Position numbers and translations under genes: made by a program. Below, piece by piece: positions 24,489 to 36,320 of a DNA stretch of 64,000 bases. The notes under the pieces were generated by a model that saw only the letters and a list, made by a program, of their open reading frames with translations, was not told the DNA's origin and did no database searches. The DNA comes from Vibrio ulleungensis (lineage in GTDB: Bacteria > Pseudomonadota > Gammaproteobacteria > Enterobacterales > Vibrionaceae), in the NCBI RefSeq assembly GCF_016900875.1, contig NZ_JAFEUM010000007.1, positions 62,001 to 126,000 of the forward strand. The letters run 5' to 3'. Within the stretch, counting starts at the first letter, position 1. Each line of letters begins with the position of its first letter.

Positions 24489-24686
24489 TTAGAAGCTGCT
24501 TGGTGCTACGTTACCGTTGCCTTTTTCAGCTTGAATGCGCATGTAAATTTCTTCACGGTGCACAGATACTTCTTTTGGTGCGTTTACGCCAATACGTACT
24601 TGGTTGCCTTTAACACCCAAAACGGTAACGGTAACTTCATCACCAATCATCAATGTTTCGCCAACACGGCGAGTCAAAATTAACAT
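24489..24686 (-). CDS. csrA: Carbon storage regulator, mRNA-binding translational repressor
   Basis: A 65-residue CsrA/RsmA protein that binds GGA motifs in mRNA leaders and represses or stabilises translation of virulence, biofilm and carbon genes. The family start [20 protein letters not shown], the [11 protein letters not shown] core and the RNA-contact segment [12 protein letters not shown] are intact. AGGAGC precedes the ATG. It sits between lysC and the tRNA operon on the minus strand. Its activity is normally controlled by Csr small RNAs under BarA/UvrY-type signalling; a BarA gene is at 47.9 kb. Confidence 0.97.
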   Translation of the reverse strand: MLILTRRVGETLMIGDEVTVTVLGVKGNQVRIGVNAPKEVSVHREEIYMRIQAEKGNGNVAPSSF

Positions 24687-24761
24687 TCTATGCTCCTTGC
24701 AATTGTATTCACGGCATTATTTCTATTATTCAACAAAAAGGTCTAAAGGCAAAGCGACTTG

Positions 24762-25940
24762 TTACGAAACTCGTCGTTTTGACACTGAAAGTAACTCATT
24801 TTGATCCACATACACATCGTGAATGATATTTGCTGCTTTATCAAGGTATTCCGGTGCGAGAAGCATCATTGTATGTCTCTCACATAAAGAGTGAGAAACA
24901 ATTTCAATGTCATCTTCGGCCAACAGAGCCTCCAATGCTTGAATACTGCTCAAATTGGAACGTCCAATTAGCGACACTGAACACACGTCGTCAATATGAA
25001 CGGCTTCTTCATGAATAACTTGCATGAGTTTAGCAAGATCCACTTGAGACACCACCACACCACTTTGATCTTTCGACAGTACTCTAAACACTTCTAACTC
25101 TTGTTCGTTACACTGCGCAACCAATTTATCAATGGTTTCATTGTTGGACGTTATCTGCATCAGGTTGCGACGCAATGCAACCCCTACAACGCCCCCACTC
25201 GACTCTTGAGCCTTCACTAAAGTTCCTTGCAAAGGAGAGAACGACGACAATACGCGAATAGGCAGGTTATGTTGCTCTGCAAACTCGACACAAGGGAGGT
25301 GCAATACTTTTGCACCATATTTGGCCATATCAATCATATCTTGAAAACCAATAGTGTCGAGTTTGCGCGCAGCAGTGACGACCCTTGGGTCGCAACTGTA
25401 GACGCCATCCACATCGGTGTAGATTTGGCACTCTTTGGCACCAAGATAACCGGCTAAAGTCACGGCAGTCGTATCTGATCCGCCACGGCCTAAAGTCGAA
25501 ATATTGCCTTGTTCAGTGATGCCTTGGAATCCCGCTACAATGACGATTTTTCCTAATTGAAGTTGCTGATTAATAGCGTCGGTATTAATACCAATGATGC
25601 GCGCTTGAGCGTGCTTTTCATCGGTTTGAATACCCGCTTGCCATCCAGTTAGCGAGACAGCATCGTGTCCTAACTTTTGTAGCGTCATCGCTAGAAGCGA
25701 CATAGACACCTGCTCACCAGCAGACAGTAGGACATCCAATTCTCGAGAAGAAGGTAAGGTATCGACTTGATTGGCGAGTACCTGAAGACGATTGGTTTCT
25801 CCCGACATCGCTGAAACAACGACTACTACGGAATGCCCATGTTCTTTGGTTTTAATAACCTGCTCTGCCACCGCTCTAATGCGGTCGATAGAGCCTACTG
25901 AGGTGCCACCAAACTTCTGTACGATAATCGAATCTGTCAC
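24762..25940 (-). CDS. lysC: Aspartate kinase
   Basis: A 392-residue monofunctional aspartokinase that phosphorylates aspartate at the head of lysine, threonine, methionine and diaminopimelate synthesis. It has the kinase signature VQKFGGTSVG (8-17), GRGGSDTTAV and YTDVDGV segments, then two ACT domains (about 250-390) for feedback by amino acids. The C-terminal stretch QVDLAKLMQVI onward diverges from classical LysC, so the inhibitor is uncertain. The neighbours alaS and csrA are as in other vibrios. I see no lysine riboswitch in the leader. Confidence 0.9.
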   Translation of the reverse strand: MTDSIIVQKFGGTSVGSIDRIRAVAEQVIKTKEHGHSVVVVVSAMSGETNRLQVLANQVDTLPSSRELDVLLSAGEQVSMSLLAMTLQKLGHDAVSLTGWQAGIQTDEKHAQARIIGINTDAINQQLQLGKIVIVAGFQGITEQGNISTLGRGGSDTTAVTLAGYLGAKECQIYTDVDGVYSCDPRVVTAARKLDTIGFQDMIDMAKYGAKVLHLPCVEFAEQHNLPIRVLSSFSPLQGTLVKAQESSGGVVGVALRRNLMQITSNNETIDKLVAQCNEQELEVFRVLSKDQSGVVVSQVDLAKLMQVIHEEAVHIDDVCSVSLIGRSNLSSIQALEALLAEDDIEIVSHSLCERHTMMLLAPEYLDKAANIIHDVYVDQNELLSVSKRRVS

Positions 25941-26009
25941 TGTATTGCCTTAACTACTATCATTTAGCCTCACCTGTTGGTGCGACTACTCCAAATTTAG
26001 AAAAAAATA

Positions 26010-26055
26010 AAACCAAGTGTGCTACTGAGTAAAACTCAATACTACAACTTGGTTT
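26010..26055 (-). terminator. Terminator between alaS and lysC
   Basis: A two-step hairpin: an outer stem AAACCAAGT/ACTTGGTTT and an inner stem GAGT/ACTC. A TTTTATTTTTTT tract follows on the minus strand. It lies 75 bp beyond the alaS stop. Confidence 0.75.
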
Positions 26056-26129
26056 CCTGAATGATTTTGCGCCACGTCATGTGAACGAGGCGCTATTCTA
26101 TTCATATTTACATACGGGGCAAGTAATTT

Positions 26130-28712
26130 TTACAAGCGCTCTTCCAGCCAAGCTTTCACTTGCTCGACAGCCTGTGGCAGTGCTGCGATGTCTGTCCCGC
26201 CTGCCTGTGCAAGATCTGGACGACCGCCACCTTTACCACCAACTTGTTTGGCCACGAAGTTCACCAAATCACCCGCTTTGACTTTGCCAGTAAGATCTTT
26301 AGTCACACCTGCCACTAGGCTGATTTTCTCATCACTAATGTTCGCCAGCAAAACGATGCCTGTGCCCACTTGGTTCTTGATGTCATCAACCATGGTCTTA
26401 AGATTCTTAGGATCCGCACCTTCAAGACCAGCAATAAGGACTTTAACGCCATTCACTTCGGTCACTTTACCCATGATATTGGCACTTTCTGCTACTGCAA
26501 TTTTCTCTTTTAGTGCAGAGATTTCTTTTTCAAGTGATTTGGCTTTTTTGCCCGCATCAGTGATCTGAGTTTGGAACTGCTTCACTTGAGTGTCGATTGC
26601 ATCTAGCGCTGCATCAGCCGTGACCGCTTCAATACGGCGAACACCTGCAGCAATACCACCTTCTTGTGTGATTTTGAATAAACCAATATCACCGGTAGCA
26701 CTAGCGTGTATACCACCACACAATTCTGTCGAAAACTCGCCCATAGACAGTACGCGAACTTCATCATCGTATTTTTCGCCAAACAGTGCCATTGCACCTT
26801 TTTGCTTGGCCGATTCTATGTCCATGATGTCGGTCTGGATAGTGTGGTTGCGGCGGATTTCACTATTCACCAAACGCTCAACTTGTTTGATCTCTTGCTT
26901 GGTCATTGCCTCAAGGTGAGAGAAGTCAAAACGTAAGTTTTCTGCCTTAACCAGTGAGCCTTTTTGATTCACGTGCTCGCCCAAAACTTTGCGAAGTGCA
27001 GCGTGCAGCAAGTGAGTCGCAGAGTGGTTAAGAGATATTGCGGCGCGGCGCGCTTCATCAACTTGAGCGGTCGTTGCGTCGCCTACTGCGATAACACCCT
27101 GTTTTAGAGAGCCGTAATGAGCAATGGCGTTACCCAGTTTTTGTGTATCTTCAACAACAAACTCACCAGACTCAGTGATCAATAGGCCTGCATCACCACA
27201 TTGGCCGCCAGATTCTGCATAGAAAGGCGTATCAGCTAAGATAGCTATTGCATGGTCACCAGCGGACAGGTTTTGAACTTCTTCACCGTCTTTAAAAAGA
27301 ACAGAAATGATACTTTCACCTTTTGCAGTGTTATAACCACAAAACTCAGATTCAGCATCGGTTTTAATTGATGCGTTGTAGTCCGTACCAAACTGACCCG
27401 CTTCTCTAGCACGCGCACGCTGCGCTTCCATCGCTTGCTCAAAGCCAGCTTCGTCGATAGTCAGCTTTCGCTCACGTGCGACGTCGTTGGTAAGATCCGC
27501 TGGGAAACCGTAGGTGTCGTAAAGTTTAAACACGGTTTCACCGTCAAGTACATCACCCTCTAGATTATCGAGTGCATCGTTTAGAATTGACATACCGCGC
27601 TCTAGCGTACGACTAAAGTTTTCTTCTTCGATTCGCAATACTTTTTCAACGATGGCACGTTGTTTTTGCAGCTCAAGGCCAGCAGTTCCCATCACTTCAA
27701 TTAGAACGCCCACCAACTTGTGGAAGAAAAGGCCTTTGGCACCCAGCTTGTTACCGTGTCGCACTGCACGACGAATAATACGGCGAAGTACGTAACCACG
27801 GCCTTCGTTTGACGGCATAACACCATCAACAATTAGGAATGCACAAGAACGGATGTGATCAGCAATTACTCGTAGCGACTGGTTGCTTAGGTCGTCGTAG
27901 CCAACGACTTCAGAAGCTGCTTTGATTAGGGTTTGGAATACGTCGATTTCATAGTTTGAGTGCACGCCCTGCATAATGGCAGAGATACGCTCAATACCCA
28001 TGCCCGTATCAACAGAAGGCTTTGGAAGAGGCTCCATAGTGCCATCAGCATGACGGTTAAACTGCATGAAAACGTTGTTCCAAATTTCGATGAAGCGATC
28101 ACCGTCTTCTTCTGGTGTACCAGGTCGGCCACCCCAGATGTGTTCACCGTGATCGTAAAAGATTTCAGTACACGGTCCACATGGCCCCGTATCACCCATC
28201 TGCCAGAAGTTATCTGACTCGTATGGCTTGCCACCTTTTTTGTCGCCAATACGTACGATTCGATCGGCTGGAACACCAATTTGCTTATTCCAGATATCGA
28301 ACGCTTCGTCATCGGTTTCATAAACTGTCACAAGCAGCTTATCTTGAGGCAGTTGCAGAACTTGAGTTAGAAACTCCCACGCAAAATTGATGGCATCTTC
28401 TTTGAAGTAATCACCAAAGCTGAAGTTACCTAGCATTTCAAAGAAAGTGTGGTGGCGTGCAGTAAAGCCAACATTTTCGAGGTCATTGTGTTTACCACCG
28501 GCACGTACACAACGTTGGGCAGTGGTGGCGCGAGTGTAACCACGCTTTTCCAACCCAAGGAAGCAGTCTTTAAACTGGTTCATCCCTGCGTTGGTGAACA
28601 ATAGAGTAGGATCGTTGTGAGGAACCAGAGAAGAAGAGTCTACGATCTGGTGGCCTTTGCTCTCGAAAAACTTAAGGAACGCGTTGCGAACCTCGTCAGT
28701 GCTCATGTACAT
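26130..28712 (-). CDS. alaS: Alanyl-tRNA synthetase
   Basis: An 860-residue class II synthetase that charges tRNA-Ala. The catalytic core starts with [20 protein letters not shown] and includes [15 protein letters not shown], the motif-2 region [20 protein letters not shown], and [16 protein letters not shown]. The editing domain has the zinc site HSATHLLH and [13 protein letters not shown], and a DHHA1 oligomerisation domain ends the protein. The first ATG, with AGG at 9 nt, is kept because vibrio homologues also start MYMSTDEVR. It lies downstream of recX. Confidence 0.97.
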   Translation of the reverse strand: MYMSTDEVRNAFLKFFESKGHQIVDSSSLVPHNDPTLLFTNAGMNQFKDCFLGLEKRGYTRATTAQRCVRAGGKHNDLENVGFTARHHTFFEMLGNFSFGDYFKEDAINFAWEFLTQVLQLPQDKLLVTVYETDDEAFDIWNKQIGVPADRIVRIGDKKGGKPYESDNFWQMGDTGPCGPCTEIFYDHGEHIWGGRPGTPEEDGDRFIEIWNNVFMQFNRHADGTMEPLPKPSVDTGMGIERISAIMQGVHSNYEIDVFQTLIKAASEVVGYDDLSNQSLRVIADHIRSCAFLIVDGVMPSNEGRGYVLRRIIRRAVRHGNKLGAKGLFFHKLVGVLIEVMGTAGLELQKQRAIVEKVLRIEEENFSRTLERGMSILNDALDNLEGDVLDGETVFKLYDTYGFPADLTNDVARERKLTIDEAGFEQAMEAQRARAREAGQFGTDYNASIKTDAESEFCGYNTAKGESIISVLFKDGEEVQNLSAGDHAIAILADTPFYAESGGQCGDAGLLITESGEFVVEDTQKLGNAIAHYGSLKQGVIAVGDATTAQVDEARRAAISLNHSATHLLHAALRKVLGEHVNQKGSLVKAENLRFDFSHLEAMTKQEIKQVERLVNSEIRRNHTIQTDIMDIESAKQKGAMALFGEKYDDEVRVLSMGEFSTELCGGIHASATGDIGLFKITQEGGIAAGVRRIEAVTADAALDAIDTQVKQFQTQITDAGKKAKSLEKEISALKEKIAVAESANIMGKVTEVNGVKVLIAGLEGADPKNLKTMVDDIKNQVGTGIVLLANISDEKISLVAGVTKDLTGKVKAGDLVNFVAKQVGGKGGGRPDLAQAGGTDIAALPQAVEQVKAWLEERL

Positions 28713-28776
28713 GCAGCTTTACCTGAAATTTGGGTGTGAAAATTTTGCCCATTGTAAAGCAAGCGATAACAATCGA

Positions 28777-29259
28777 CTAGTGCTGAATACTCCCCAAACA
28801 GTCTATCGCGTACTTGATTTCGTCAAAATCAAACCCTCGATACTGTAAAAAGCGCACTTGTTTGGCGTACTCTTTGGTGTCTGTGCTTTTTTGGCCTTTA
28901 AATCGTTTATCCGCGGTCTCTTTGGCTAATTCAAACCAGTCGACACCTTCCTCTTCTAACGCACGCAATGCGATAGACTCCGATACCTTTTTTAAACTCA
29001 AGTCTTGTAAGATACGTCGTTTGCCATGCCCCTTGTATATATGCTGCCTTACTTGGCTTTTAGCGAATCGTTCATCATCTAAATAGCGGTGTTCAATACA
29101 GAAATGCAGCGCGTTATCGATATCTGCAAGTGGGTATCCTTTATTCAGCATTTTTTGGCGTAATTCATATTCACCATGATCACGTCGACTCAACAATTGA
29201 ATTGCCGCGGATTTAGCGTCTACTTTAGGGGTGTAGGGTGATCGAGAAGAGTAATTCAT
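28777..29259 (-). CDS. recX: Recombination regulator RecX
   Basis: A 160-residue alpha-helical repeat protein that binds RecA filaments and limits RecA activity. Family features are [20 protein letters not shown] near the N-terminus and [15 protein letters not shown] (about 62-76). The frame extends to 29307, but the ATG at 29259 is preceded by GGAGG at 9 nt. It lies 166 bp downstream of recA behind a terminator, so it is expressed by partial read-through of the SOS-controlled recA message. Confidence 0.93.
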   Translation of the reverse strand: MNYSSRSPYTPKVDAKSAAIQLLSRRDHGEYELRQKMLNKGYPLADIDNALHFCIEHRYLDDERFAKSQVRQHIYKGHGKRRILQDLSLKKVSESIALRALEEEGVDWFELAKETADKRFKGQKSTDTKEYAKQVRFLQYRGFDFDEIKYAIDCLGSIQH

Positions 29260-29381
29260 CGGTAATCGCCTCCATGCTGAGAGTTTTGACTCATGTCTGC
29301 GCGTCAATAATGTCGAGGTTACTGCAATTCACACCGTGAGTGATGTTTAAATGCATACGACATTGTTAGCGCTCTACAAAA

Positions 29382-29413
29382 AAATAAGCCCCGTCAAAAG
29401 ACGGGGCTTATTT
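29382..29413 (-). terminator. Terminator between recA and recX
   Basis: A perfect 14-bp stem (AAATAAGCCCCGTC with GACGGGGCTTATTT) with an AAAA loop lies just after recA. Read-through would set the RecX:RecA ratio. Confidence 0.9.
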
Positions 29414-29425
29414 AAGTGTTTGTTT

Positions 29426-30451
29426 TTAAAGCTCGTCTTCTACTTCCGCTTCTTCAGCTGTTGCTGTAGAAAGCAACATCTCACGAAGTCCGGTATCAAT
29501 TTCAGTCGCTACTGCTGGGTTCTCACGTAAAAAACGACCCGCATTCGCTTTACCTTGACCAATCTTGTCACCATTGTAGCTGTACCAAGCACCTGCTTTT
29601 TCAACCAACTTGTGCTTCACACCAAGATCCACAAGCTCACCTTCACGGTTAAAACCTAGACCATACATGATCTGAGTTTCAGCTTGCTTAAATGGTGCTG
29701 CAATCTTGTTCTTAACCACTTTAATACGAGTCTCGTTACCAACGATTTCGTCGCCTTCTTTAATTGAGCCTGTGCGGCGGATATCAAGACGAACTGAGGC
29801 GTAAAACTTAAGTGCATTACCACCAGTAGTTGTTTCAGGGTTACCGAACATAACGCCAATTTTCATACGGATCTGGTTGATAAAGATACACATACAGTTT
29901 GACTGTTTTAGGTTACCCGTCAGCTTACGCATCGCTTGAGAAAGCATACGTGCTTGAAGACCCATGTGACTATCACCCATTTCACCTTCGATTTCGGCTT
30001 TAGGTGTCAGTGCCGCAACAGAGTCGACAACCATTACGTCTACTGCGCCTGAACGTGCAAGAGCGTCACAAATCTCTAACGCTTGCTCACCAGTATCGGG
30101 TTGTGAAACCAGTAACTCTTCGATATTAACACCGAGTTTTTCTGCGTAGACAGGATCTAGAGCGTGTTCTGCATCGATGAATGCACAGGTTTTGCCAGCG
30201 CGTTGCGCCGCTGCGATCAGTTCAAGCGTCAATGTAGTTTTACCTGACGACTCTGGCCCGTACACTTCAACAATACGGCCCATAGGTAGACCACCAGCAC
30301 CAAGTGCAATATCAAGTGACAATGAACCAGTAGAAATGGTTTCTACATCCATTGAGCGGTTGTCACCAAGACGCATGATCGAACCTTTACCAAATTGCTT
30401 TTCGATCTGTCCTAGGGCTGCGGCTAGTGCCTTTTGCTTGTTGTCGTCCAT
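29426..30451 (-). CDS. recA: Recombinase RecA
   Basis: A 341-residue ATPase that forms filaments on single-stranded DNA for homologous recombination and triggers LexA self-cleavage. The Walker A motif is GPESSGKTT (65-73). The Walker B region [10 protein letters not shown] and loops L1/L2 ([39 protein letters not shown]) are intact, and the acidic tail EEAEVEDEL is present. GAGGA precedes the ATG. A LexA-type box fills the promoter spacer upstream. Gene order recA-recX-alaS is standard. Confidence 0.98.
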   Translation of the reverse strand: MDDNKQKALAAALGQIEKQFGKGSIMRLGDNRSMDVETISTGSLSLDIALGAGGLPMGRIVEVYGPESSGKTTLTLELIAAAQRAGKTCAFIDAEHALDPVYAEKLGVNIEELLVSQPDTGEQALEICDALARSGAVDVMVVDSVAALTPKAEIEGEMGDSHMGLQARMLSQAMRKLTGNLKQSNCMCIFINQIRMKIGVMFGNPETTTGGNALKFYASVRLDIRRTGSIKEGDEIVGNETRIKVVKNKIAAPFKQAETQIMYGLGFNREGELVDLGVKHKLVEKAGAWYSYNGDKIGQGKANAGRFLRENPAVATEIDTGLREMLLSTATAEEAEVEDEL

Positions 30452-30495
30452 TGCGTCCTCTTAAATCGTGTCAAACTGTACTGTTTATGAATTGA

Positions 30496-30523
30496 ATTAT
30501 ACTGGTAATTCATACAGTGTCTA
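30496..30523 (-). promoter_or_regulatory. recA promoter with embedded LexA-type box
   Basis: On the minus strand, TAGACA (30523-30518) and TATAAT (30501-30496) are separated by 16 bp. That spacer, CTGTATGAATTACCAG (30517-30502), is a LexA box CTGT-N8-ACAG with one mismatch. LexA binding there would exclude RNA polymerase, explaining SOS induction. Confidence 0.82.
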
Positions 30524-30542
30524 TACCTGTATAAAAAATTAA

Positions 30543-31025
30543 TTATTTTTTCACACTTTGCATTATCCATTGCAGGGCAAAGACAATGGATTGTTCACGA
30601 ACCGAGCGTCGGTCCCCGTCAAAGTGTTGGGTAGTAATTTGGGGTTCATGACCTTGTATTTGAATACCAAAACAGACCGTGCCCACTGGCTTGCCATCTA
30701 CCGCGCCAGTTGGCCCTGCGATACCCGTTACCGAAATCGCAACCGAAGCTTGGCTATTTTTAAGAGCGCCTTGTACCATCTCTTTTGCGGTCTGCTCACT
30801 CACAGCACCGTAGGTAGCCAATGTTTGTGCCGTCACATCAAGCATATCGATTTTGGCTCGATTGCTATAAGTCACATACCCTCGGTCCAAAAATGCCGAA
30901 CTGCCTGAAATGTCAGTGACCCAGTTTGCAATACCACCAGCAGTACAGCTCTCGGCAGTAACAAGTACATGGCCTGTTTCCAACATGACGGTGGCAAATT
31001 CTGCAATCAAATTATCTTTAACCAT
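30543..31025 (-). CDS. pncC: Nicotinamide-nucleotide amidohydrolase (CinA C-terminal family)
   Basis: A 160-residue enzyme that deamidates NMN to nicotinate mononucleotide, recycling the NMN released by DNA ligase. The family motifs AESCTAGGIANW (about 24-35), RGYVTYSNRAK, YGAVSEQTAKEM and VTGIAGPTGAVDGKPVGTV are intact. The frame extends to 31058, but the ATG at 31025 with GAGAG upstream fits family length. It is upstream of recA on the same strand and divergent from mutS, as in other vibrios. It feeds the same NAD pool as nadB and nadC. Confidence 0.93.
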   Translation of the reverse strand: MVKDNLIAEFATVMLETGHVLVTAESCTAGGIANWVTDISGSSAFLDRGYVTYSNRAKIDMLDVTAQTLATYGAVSEQTAKEMVQGALKNSQASVAISVTGIAGPTGAVDGKPVGTVCFGIQIQGHEPQITTQHFDGDRRSVREQSIVFALQWIMQSVKK

Positions 31026-31107
31026 GAAGTGCTCTCTTTTCGTGGTGCGTTGATTCACGTATCCTAAGCGCCAACCGTTTCCAGTAAAGTGACAATAGGT
31101 AAGATTC

Positions 31108-33663
31108 GTGACCTCTGCACCAAAACATACGCCAATGATGCAACAGTACTTAAAACTTAAGGCAGAGAACCCCGATATTCTGCTGTTTTATCGCATGGGT
31201 GATTTTTACGAACTCTTCTACGATGACGCAAAACGAGCGTCACAACTACTCGATATATCGCTGACTAAACGAGGCGCCTCAGCCGGAGAGCCGATTCCGA
31301 TGGCTGGTGTCCCATTTCATGCTGTTGAAGGGTATCTTGCTAAGCTTGTTCAACTTGGCGAGTCCGTCGCTATATGCGAGCAAGTGGGTGACCCTGCAAC
31401 CAGTAAAGGTCCTGTCGATCGTAAAGTCGTACGCATAGTAACCCCTGGTACAGTCACGGACGAAGCCTTATTAAATGAACGCAGTGACAACCTAATTGCG
31501 GCAATTTATCAACAAGGTGACAAATTCGGGTATTCGACACTAGATATTACATCTGGCCGATTTTTATTATGCGAACCAGCAACGTTGGAGGCCATGCAAG
31601 CTGAGTTGCAGCGTACCTCTCCTAAAGAGCTGCTGTTTGCTGAAGACTTTGAAGCTGTACAACTGTTTGAGTCGCGCAACGGTAATCGACGACGCCCGAT
31701 TTGGGAGTTTGATCTCGACACAGCAAAACAACAACTTAACCAGCAGTTTGGCACAAAAGATTTAGTGGGCTTTGGCGTTGAGCAATCCACATTTGGTTTA
31801 TGCGCAGCAGGCTGCTTAATACAGTATGTCAAAGATACTCAGCGCACTGCTTTACCGCATATCCGCAGTATCACGGTCGACAGCCAAGATCATTCAGTGA
31901 TCCTCGACGCGGCCACGCGTCGCAACCTTGAGCTTACTCAAAACCTCGCTGGAGGAACCGATAACACTCTAGCCGAAGTCTTAGACAAAACCGCTACGGC
32001 AATGGGCAGCCGAATGCTTAAGCGCTGGATACATCAGCCGACACGCTCGATTTCGGAAATCAACCAACGCCTTAATGCAGTATCAGAAATTAAAGAGTCG
32101 GCGATGTTTGACGAGATTAACCCATCTCTCAAGCAGATTGGCGACATTGAACGTATTATCGCTCGCTTAGCCATTCGATCAGCAAGACCACGCGATCTCT
32201 CTCGCTTGAGAACCGCATTGGAAGAGCTACCTAACCTTTCAGCAATCTTAGAACCGGCATCCGATGCTTATTTGCAGGCACTTCGCGAGCAATCCTCACC
32301 TTTGGACGAGTTGTTTGACCTGCTCAATAGGGCTATAAAAGATAACCCTCCAGTGGTGATCCGCGACGGTGGCGTCATCGCAACCGGCTACAATGCCGAG
32401 TTGGACGAGTGGCGCGCTCTTGCTGACGGTGCCACTGAGTATCTTGAGAAGTTAGAAGCCGATGAGCGTGACCGACACGGTATCGATACTCTAAAGGTTG
32501 GTTATAACGCAGTGCACGGCTTTTTTATTCAAGTAAGCCGCGGCCAGAGCCACCTTGTGCCTGCGCACTATGTGCGCAGACAAACACTCAAAAACGCAGA
32601 GCGTTACATTATCCCTGAGCTCAAAGAGCATGAAGATAAAGTGTTGAGTTCAAAATCCAAGGCGCTGGCAGTCGAAAAGAAGCTGTGGGAAGAGCTGTTT
32701 GATCTCATCATGCCTAGCATTGAGCAATTACAGATCCTTGCGTCGGCGTTGTCTCAACTCGATGTTTTGCAAAACCTCGCTGAACGCGCAGAATCACTCG
32801 ACTATTGTCGTCCTGAATTTGTAGATACACCTCAGATTAACATCAGTGGTGGCCGTCATCCGGTTGTCGAGCATGTGTTGGATGAGCCTTTTATTGCCAA
32901 CCCTGTATCGCTTCACTCAACGCGAAAGATGCTGATTATTACTGGCCCAAACATGGGAGGTAAGTCGACCTACATGCGTCAGACGGCACTTATTGCATTG
33001 CTGGCTCACATCGGCTCTTTCGTCCCAGCAGAGAGTGCCAGCATGGGTATCCTAGATCGCATCTTTACCCGTATTGGCGCCTCTGACGATCTTGCTTCTG
33101 GTCGGTCGACATTCATGGTCGAAATGACTGAAACGGCCAACATCTTACACAACGCCACCAGCAATAGTTTGGTGCTTATGGATGAAATTGGACGCGGTAC
33201 AAGCACTTACGATGGACTTTCTCTCGCGTGGGCGAGCGCAGAATGGCTAGCCAAAAAACTTGGCGCAATGACCCTGTTTGCCACACATTACTTTGAGCTC
33301 ACCGATATGCCTGGTTTGTTACCAAACCTTGCCAATGTGCACCTAGATGCCATTGAACATGGCGAAGATATTGCGTTTATGCATGCTGTTCAAGAAGGGG
33401 CCGCTAGTAAGTCTTATGGTTTGGCTGTTGCTGGGCTAGCAGGCGTGCCTAAAGCCGTTATCCGTAATGCTCGTAATAAACTGAGCCAATTGGAAACCCA
33501 ATCGCCCCCAACAAACAGAGCCACAGTTAAGCAAGAGCATCAATTGAGCTTGATCCCAGAGCCTTCTGAAGTAGAAGTGGCCTTGCAAGCGATAGACCCC
33601 GATGAACTCACACCTCGTCAAGCCTTAGATGAGCTCTATCGCTTAAAAAAACTCACCCACTAA
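31108..33663 (+). CDS. mutS: DNA mismatch repair protein MutS
   Basis: An 851-residue mismatch sensor. The N-terminal mismatch-binding domain includes [15 protein letters not shown], holding the F-x-E motif. The core and clamp domains follow, then the ATPase with GPNMGGKST (613-621) and [12 protein letters not shown] (from about 692). The C-terminal tail (about 800-851) carries the tetramerisation helices. The start is a GTG at 31108 with AGGTAAG upstream, in line with the vibrio N-terminus ([18 protein letters not shown]). It is divergent from pncC and ends at a terminator facing rpoS. Confidence 0.97.
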   Translation: MTSAPKHTPMMQQYLKLKAENPDILLFYRMGDFYELFYDDAKRASQLLDISLTKRGASAGEPIPMAGVPFHAVEGYLAKLVQLGESVAICEQVGDPATSKGPVDRKVVRIVTPGTVTDEALLNERSDNLIAAIYQQGDKFGYSTLDITSGRFLLCEPATLEAMQAELQRTSPKELLFAEDFEAVQLFESRNGNRRRPIWEFDLDTAKQQLNQQFGTKDLVGFGVEQSTFGLCAAGCLIQYVKDTQRTALPHIRSITVDSQDHSVILDAATRRNLELTQNLAGGTDNTLAEVLDKTATAMGSRMLKRWIHQPTRSISEINQRLNAVSEIKESAMFDEINPSLKQIGDIERIIARLAIRSARPRDLSRLRTALEELPNLSAILEPASDAYLQALREQSSPLDELFDLLNRAIKDNPPVVIRDGGVIATGYNAELDEWRALADGATEYLEKLEADERDRHGIDTLKVGYNAVHGFFIQVSRGQSHLVPAHYVRRQTLKNAERYIIPELKEHEDKVLSSKSKALAVEKKLWEELFDLIMPSIEQLQILASALSQLDVLQNLAERAESLDYCRPEFVDTPQINISGGRHPVVEHVLDEPFIANPVSLHSTRKMLIITGPNMGGKSTYMRQTALIALLAHIGSFVPAESASMGILDRIFTRIGASDDLASGRSTFMVEMTETANILHNATSNSLVLMDEIGRGTSTYDGLSLAWASAEWLAKKLGAMTLFATHYFELTDMPGLLPNLANVHLDAIEHGEDIAFMHAVQEGAASKSYGLAVAGLAGVPKAVIRNARNKLSQLETQSPPTNRATVKQEHQLSLIPEPSEVEVALQAIDPDELTPRQALDELYRLKKLTH

Positions 33664-33667
33664 CAAA

Positions 33668-33697
33668 AAAACGCCACTCCAAAAGGAGTGGCGTTTT
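33668..33697. terminator. Bidirectional terminator between mutS and rpoS
   Basis: A perfect 13-bp stem (AAAACGCCACTCC with GGAGTGGCGTTTT) with an AAAA loop lies between the two converging genes. Confidence 0.9.
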
Positions 33698-33725
33698 ACA
33701 ATGAATAGTACTTTTATTGGTTGTC

Positions 33726-34706
33726 TTAAGCTTCTTTGTCGATATCGAACAACGATTCCATGCTTAAGCCATGTTTAATCACTATTTCTCTTAACCTTCT
33801 AAGGCCTTCTACCTGGATCTGTCTTACACGTTCACGAGTAAGAGAAATCTCACGCCCTACCTCTTCCAACGTTGAAGGCTCATAACCAAGCAGACCAAAA
33901 CGACGCGCCAAAACTTCTTTCTGTTTGGGGTTAAGTTCATCAAGCCACTGGATCAGTGAACTCTTTATATCACTGTCTTGAGTAGAGACTTCAGGATCGG
34001 AGTGATTATCGGGAATAATGTCTAGCAGTGCTTTATCACCATCACCGCCAATTGGGGTATCAACAGAACTGACACGCTCGTTCAATCGCAGCATTTTACT
34101 GACATCTTCGACAGGTTTGTCTAGTTGTCGTGCGATCTCTTCGGCAGTCGGCTCGTGATCCAATTTTTGTGATAGTTCACGTGCAGTACGCAGGTATATG
34201 TTTAACTCTTTAACCACATGAATAGGCAGACGAATGGTTCTAGTCTGGTTCATGAGTGCGCGTTCAATAGTCTGTCGTATCCACCATGTCGCGTAAGTTG
34301 AGAAACGGAAGCCACGCTCTGGGTCAAATTTCTCTACGGCTCGAATCAATCCTAAATTGCCCTCTTCAATAAGATCAAGCAGTGCTAGGCCACGATTTGA
34401 GTAGCGACGAGATATTTTAACCACCAATCGAAGGTTACTTTCGATCATGCGCTTGCGAGCTGCATCGTCGCCGCGTAATGCACGACGTGCGTATAAAACT
34501 TCTTCCTCGGCAGTAAGGAGTGGTGAGAAGCCAATTTCTCCTAAATAGAGCTGTGTGGCATCAAGGTTTTTGGATGAGTCGTCAAAGTCTTCTTTAACTG
34601 TTTTAGTTTCGACAGCTGCGGGTGTCTCTTCGATTGCCGCAATGACAACTTCAGGTTCTGGTTGGTTGATTTCGTTAACTTTCGTTGCTGTGTTGCTAGT
34701 ACTCAT
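33726..34706 (-). CDS. rpoS: Stationary-phase / general stress sigma factor RpoS
   Basis: A 326-residue sigma-38. Region 1.2-2 includes [20 protein letters not shown] and [18 protein letters not shown]. The -10 recognition helix has [17 protein letters not shown], and region 4.2 ends with [21 protein letters not shown] non-conserved acidic N-terminus of about 45 residues precedes region 1.2. The ATG has a very strong GGGGAGG site. It follows nlpD by 53 bp; in related species the main rpoS promoter lies inside nlpD, and that is likely here. Confidence 0.98.
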   Translation of the reverse strand: MSTSNTATKVNEINQPEPEVVIAAIEETPAAVETKTVKEDFDDSSKNLDATQLYLGEIGFSPLLTAEEEVLYARRALRGDDAARKRMIESNLRLVVKISRRYSNRGLALLDLIEEGNLGLIRAVEKFDPERGFRFSTYATWWIRQTIERALMNQTRTIRLPIHVVKELNIYLRTARELSQKLDHEPTAEEIARQLDKPVEDVSKMLRLNERVSSVDTPIGGDGDKALLDIIPDNHSDPEVSTQDSDIKSSLIQWLDELNPKQKEVLARRFGLLGYEPSTLEEVGREISLTRERVRQIQVEGLRRLREIVIKHGLSMESLFDIDKEA

Positions 34707-34759
34707 AGCGCCTCCCCTGGCGAGTCAGCAAGACATTACTACTCTCTATGTCGCTGAAT

Positions 34760-35689
34760 TTAAGGCAAATATCTCATCGGATCGACGGACTTGCCTTGGT
34801 ATCGAATCTCAAAGTGTAGGCGGACATCGGTTCGACCGGAGCTACCCATAGTCGCGATTTTTTGTCCCGCTTTCACACTCTGCCCTTCTTTTACTAACAG
34901 CGTATCGTTATGGGCGTATGCACTTAAATATTTGTCATTATGCTTTACGATTACTAAGTTACCGTAACCTCGTAGCGCACTTCCCGAATAGACGACACTA
35001 CCATCAGCGGTGGAAACAACCGATTGACCGCGCGAGCCTGCGATATCAATCCCTTTATTTCCTTGATCCCCACTAGAGAACTTGTCTACGACACGACCTT
35101 TAGTGGGCCACTTCCACGACGCCACATTACTGTTACTAGATGACGTACTCTTTGCAGAATTGTTAATATTCTGATTTTCAACATACTCCTTTGTCGGCTG
35201 CTGTGCAACCGTTTGCGTCGAAGTTTTGTTGGCTGTCGGTTCGACTTTAGTTGTAGTGCTAGATGGGGAAGAACTAGCACCAGCCCCCGCGCTACTTGCG
35301 GTTGAGGCCGTTGCCACTGCCGCTGTAGTGGCTGCTGCATCAGCGGTGTTTTTTGTCTCGTTTTTTGTTGAAGTTGTTGCAGTTTTGGAAGCACTGTCAC
35401 CCGATCCAGTACCAGCATAAGGCACTGGATTATAAGAGCGAGACCACAACTTAATTCTTTGTCCTGGCTTTATGGTGTAAGGCGGCTTAAGTCCGTTAAG
35501 TGCGACAAGGGTATTCACATCTTTATCGGTGATGTAGGAGATGTAGTACAACGTGTCACCTTTGTTAACCACGTAGTAACTGCCTCTATAGGTTCCTTTG
35601 TCATCGGTTTTATAACGATCGCCACTACCCGTTGGCGCGCACGCAACCAGCAGTAAGGTGATCATAATAACGGATAACAAACGAAACAC
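34760..35689 (-). CDS. nlpD: Murein hydrolase activator NlpD, lipoprotein
   Basis: A 309-residue outer-membrane lipoprotein that activates the amidase AmiC at the division septum. The lipid signal ends in LLVAC (C17). A LysM domain follows (about 38-82, YYVVNKGDTLYYISY), then a long Ala/Thr/Ser-rich low-complexity linker (about 100-190). The LytM/M23 domain (about 200-305) has lost full catalytic zinc ligands, as in E. coli NlpD. The GTG start directly abuts the pcm stop codon, so the two are translationally linked. Confidence 0.95.
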   Translation of the reverse strand: MFRLLSVIMITLLLVACAPTGSGDRYKTDDKGTYRGSYYVVNKGDTLYYISYITDKDVNTLVALNGLKPPYTIKPGQRIKLWSRSYNPVPYAGTGSGDSASKTATTSTKNETKNTADAAATTAAVATASTASSAGAGASSSPSSTTTKVEPTANKTSTQTVAQQPTKEYVENQNINNSAKSTSSSNSNVASWKWPTKGRVVDKFSSGDQGNKGIDIAGSRGQSVVSTADGSVVYSGSALRGYGNLVIVKHNDKYLSAYAHNDTLLVKEGQSVKAGQKIATMGSSGRTDVRLHFEIRYQGKSVDPMRYLP

Positions 35690-36313
35690 TTAGCCAAGTT
35701 CTCCTGCAACCAATGGTACAAACTTAACCGGCTCAATCATTTGGTGAGTCACCGTACCATTAGACTTTTCAATCAAATACAAACTCTGTTGTTCGGTACC
35801 AATCGGTATGATCATTTTACCGCCGTCATTGAGTTGTTCTACTAAAACTTCCGGAACAACATCGGCCGCGGCGGTCACGAGGATGGCATCAAAGGGCGCT
35901 TTACTTGCCCAACCTTGCCAACCATCTCCATGTTTATACGCTACGTTATACACATCAAGCTGTTTGAGTCGACGCTTAGCGTCCCATTGAAGGGTTTTTA
36001 TCCGTTCGATGGTATGCACTTTCTCGACCAACTGAGACAGAACAGCCGTCTGATAACCACACCCAGTCCCAACCTCTAGTATTTTACTGCTGTAATTAAG
36101 ATCAAGCAGTTGCGTCATTTTCGCCACAATATAGGGTTGCGAGATGGTTTGCCCGCTGCCAATTGGCAACGCATTATTATCCCAGGCTTGATGTTGCATT
36201 GCTTGAGATAAAAATTGTTCTCTGGGCACTGTCGCTATAGCGTCCAACACTTCAGGTGCATCGACTCCCATCGATTGGAGCTGCTGCAAAAGCCTTTTCA
36301 CTTTTGGCATCAT
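35690..36313 (-). CDS. pcm: Protein-L-isoaspartate O-methyltransferase
   Basis: A 207-residue SAM-dependent repair enzyme that methylates isoaspartyl residues in aged proteins. Motif I is [13 protein letters not shown] (about 83-95). The N-terminal substrate segment [20 protein letters not shown] (about 52-71) is typical. It is 7 bp downstream of surE and abuts nlpD in the conserved surE-pcm-nlpD-rpoS order. Confidence 0.96.
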   Translation of the reverse strand: MMPKVKRLLQQLQSMGVDAPEVLDAIATVPREQFLSQAMQHQAWDNNALPIGSGQTISQPYIVAKMTQLLDLNYSSKILEVGTGCGYQTAVLSQLVEKVHTIERIKTLQWDAKRRLKQLDVYNVAYKHGDGWQGWASKAPFDAILVTAAADVVPEVLVEQLNDGGKMIIPIGTEQQSLYLIEKSNGTVTHQMIEPVKFVPLVAGELG

Positions 36314-36320
36314 CGATTAA